From: Tachypleus tridentatus
Lineage: Eukaryota; Arthropoda; Merostomata; Xiphosura; Limulidae
Assembly (NCBI RefSeq): GCF_004210375.1
Contig: NW_027467782.1
Coordinates: 21,369,276 to 21,433,275, forward strand
Direction: 5' to 3'
DNA: 64,000 bases
Part shown: positions 61,618 to 64,000 of the stretch, piece by piece
Layout: each line of letters opens with the position of its first letter
How positions within the stretch are numbered: position 1 is the stretch's first letter
Program-made: the position numbers and the translations under genes
The notes under the pieces: model-generated
Database searches by the model: none
What the model was told of the DNA's origin: nothing
What the model saw: the letters and a program-made list of their open reading frames with translations, nothing else

Positions 61618-63426
61618 GTTAAAGTCTGCAGTATCAATGTTTCACTTTTGTCCAATCACATTACGAAGTACAATGCAGAAAATATTTCTGCGAATAGAAT
61701 AAGAAAGAGCTGCAATTGTCTTATGATAGGAAGAAGGAAACTTACGTGTCATGAAATAATTACAGTTCATAGTGAATATCATCAAACACCAATATACCAG
61801 GATCAATTGGTGGGCAAAACAGTATATTATGCAGACAGTAATGATAATATTTTGAGTCATATGACTAACAGATTATCTCAGACAAAATTATGATGCAATT
61901 TCCCATCATTGAATTACGTACCTTATATATAAAAAAACTCATCAAATGAAATCTCATATATATTACTTTATCTATGCAGTAAGAACATTTCTTAAAGAAG
62001 AAAATATGAGTGTAGTACAATAACGAAGCGATATCATACTCATTTCCACTTTTAAACAGAATCAACGTAATAATAATATATGAATTTTAACGTACCATCG
62101 AAATATAATAAATTGTTTACCCTGGAAAATAATGTGCTTACGTTGAAAAATGTTGAAAGGTCTGACATTTTAAAAGCAGTTTGATGATATACGTTAACTT
62201 CAATTATTTGTGACACTATTATATGATATTCAGAATTTTATCTCATTTAGAACTAGTTTCTTCTATTTCTTCTTCGTTGCATCATTGTATTTTAAACATG
62301 ATAGCCTTATTATGTGAGTTTTGCAAAGCAAAGTCCAATGTTGTCAAGATGCACAGAAGACAAACAGAACATGACAACATGACTACGTCAAGTTAAATGT
62401 GCAATGAGACTCCTGAATCATTCGAATATATCGCTGCACTTCATTTTTTTAGGGAGGAAGTCGTTTGTGTATCTTATTACTCACTTATGTATTATTCAGA
62501 ATAAAAAGAAGTGAGCCTGAATGTTTTTGTTTACTTTATTTCCTTTTCATTAACCTTGGCTTCATGAAGTGTTAGAGTAAAAGTTTATTTGTTTAGAAAT
62601 GTAACTAAAACAGATTAGCAAATACAGTTTAATTAATCAGAATAGGAACGTAAGTATAATGTGTAGAACTACAAGATATCATTGAGTATGAAATGTATGT
62701 AAATAATTACAATGGAAAAATTTAATATTTTAAGTAATGAATATTGTAGCTATAGTTTTGGTACACACTGCCGAGAAGAAAATCTGTAACAGTGGATTTC
62801 CTAGTATACTTTCACTAACTTGTAATTTTCTCACAGGTGTAATATTATTATTTGAAATAGCAATTTGAGATTCCTCAGGTAAATGCTACACTAAGAACTT
62901 CAGTTAGCGAGACTGTAGTAAAAATAGCTACTATCTTATCACTTTATACTTGACAGACACATATAATTTATACGTTTGAAACAGATGAAACTAACAATGA
63001 AGACGATACTCGTCGTACTGTCAACTTGGCAAGTAAGTTAAACACTAGTTATGGAAGGGTGAAAATAACGCCTTTAACTGTTGTTGCTCCTATGAGTAAG
63101 GTTATCAATAAAACACGCAACAAAATGTTAAAGCTAATTTTGTCGAGTAGAAGAGTCTGATGTGTGATCGATAATGTAAACTCTACGGCATCCTATCGAA
63201 GACAAGTGTTTTATGGGTTAAGACTTTGAGTGCAGTAAATTGTCATAATGACAGTCTAGACACGCTCCATGTAGTGATCAAGCGTTTTAAAATATGTCTT
63301 AGTTAATCAGCTGGTGCGACAAAAGACGTCTTATGTCAGCCATACTGATATTTTAATCATTATAATGAAACTCCAATGTATAAAAGATTCAGACGGAAGT
63401 ATATTACACTTCATATCTTTGTATAT

Positions 63427-64000
63427 CAAGCTCCCTAACAATTGGCAATGTTAAAAGTGTAATAGACCTTTACTAAACATGACATACAACTGCTTACTTC
63501 AATACCTAGTCTACAAACTGATACAACACATAACTAGAATGTCAACAAACTCTTCACTACAAGTATATTCGACATTTGTATCTTTTCCCTTTTTCAGTGT
63601 GTGTGTTTTTGCACAGCAAAGCCACATCGGGCAATATGCCTAGTCCAAAGAGGGAATTGGAGTCCATGATTTTAGCGTTGTAAATCCTCCTTTATCAGTA
63701 CAACTCTAGTAAACAGATAGTGAAAGACACATCTCATGAAAAGTGTTTATCTATTTCGTTACTTCTACAGTTGAAACATATTTGTTAGGATTGTTTTGGG
63801 CAATAATATGTGTGTGTTCCAGTTAACAGGAAAATAAAATATATTCATATAAATGTCGTATTTGAAATCTTGCTTTAACAATATGATAGACGGAAAATGC
63901 CTCATTACGTAAAAAGGCATGAATTATTTTACAGACACAAAACAAAACAAGAGGGTCATTTGTTATCATTTTAAAATAAGAGACATATTACGAACTAATA
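63427..64000. other. Right flank of the inverted repeat
   Basis: 63,427-63,590 is unrecognised. 63,594-63,690 is a second SINE-like copy (tttttgcacagcaaagccac, atgattttagcgttgtaaat). 63,780-63,905 matches 43,735-43,870 in inverted orientation (atattcatataaatgtcg, tgatagacggaaaatgc). No gene. Confidence 0.6.

Larger units (their letters stand above)
57096..63426 (-). repeat. Right arm of the 6.3-kb inverted repeat
   Basis: Reverse complement of 48,032-54,383. The inner end (57,096) lies inside the intact peptide gene, which continues uninterrupted into the spacer. The outer end (63,426) is abrupt: tatctttgtatat is shared, then caagctccc follows instead of the natural flank seen left of 48,032. 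A 32-bp deletion lies at 61,642, between catt direct repeats. Confidence 0.93.

Noticed and set aside
1..64000. CRISPR array, bacterial defence island, prophage or integron
   Set aside because: The window is clearly eukaryotic; the tandem repeats found are contiguous minisatellites without unique spacers, and no cas, phage or integrase genes are present.

Overview
The window is eukaryotic, AT-rich and repeat-dense, with small exons in GT-AG introns, TATA promoters, and no bacterial operons, ribosome sites or CRISPR. One tRNA-derived SINE family recurs at least a dozen times in both orientations; from recall I associate it and a second short SINE-like family with horseshoe crabs (Xiphosura), so a chelicerate, probably a horseshoe crab, is the best guess. 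This is inference, not a database result.

Layout. 0.2-2.4 kb: a decayed hAT transposon (minus strand). 2.4-3.2 kb: SINEs. 3.7-10.8 kb (minus): a complete six-exon gene for a 364-residue membrane protein with signal peptide, one Ig domain, a short Cys-containing stalk, one transmembrane helix, a Cys cluster and a long basic tail; all splice phases agree. 10.9-11.4 kb: a two-copy direct repeat. 11.8-13.6 kb (plus) and 30.6-34.0 kb (minus): two decayed copies of one DIRS-like retroelement family (RT, RNase H). 15.9 and 26.0 kb (plus): two phase-compatible candidate exons of an unrecognised gene. 19-21 kb: two minisatellites (64-bp and 44-bp units, the second grown from a SINE tail). 23.6-24.9 kb (minus): a decayed copy of a widespread repeat-encoded protein. 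29.2-29.5 kb: a 48/51-bp tandem repeat.

35-64 kb is a segmentally duplicated locus. Diverged units (roughly 75-80% identical by eye) are repeated in tandem, and one 6.3-kb stretch is present as a nearly identical inverted repeat (48,032-54,383 and 57,096-63,426) around a 2.7-kb spacer. The units carry a small gene family: a TATA promoter, a first exon whose only coding content is the ATG, and a second exon for a short secreted, basic, Gly/Tyr-rich peptide. One copy (56,972-57,504, minus) is intact, at 87 residues. The others are broken: one is truncated exactly at the inner junction of the inverted repeat, two have lost the ATG/donor and are frameshifted, and one survives as a Gly-rich exon remnant. 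I do not recognise the peptide; it is the best candidate for something undescribed. The two real gene loci are physically separate and nothing in the sequence links their functions; most of the remaining window is mobile-element debris and non-coding AT-rich DNA.
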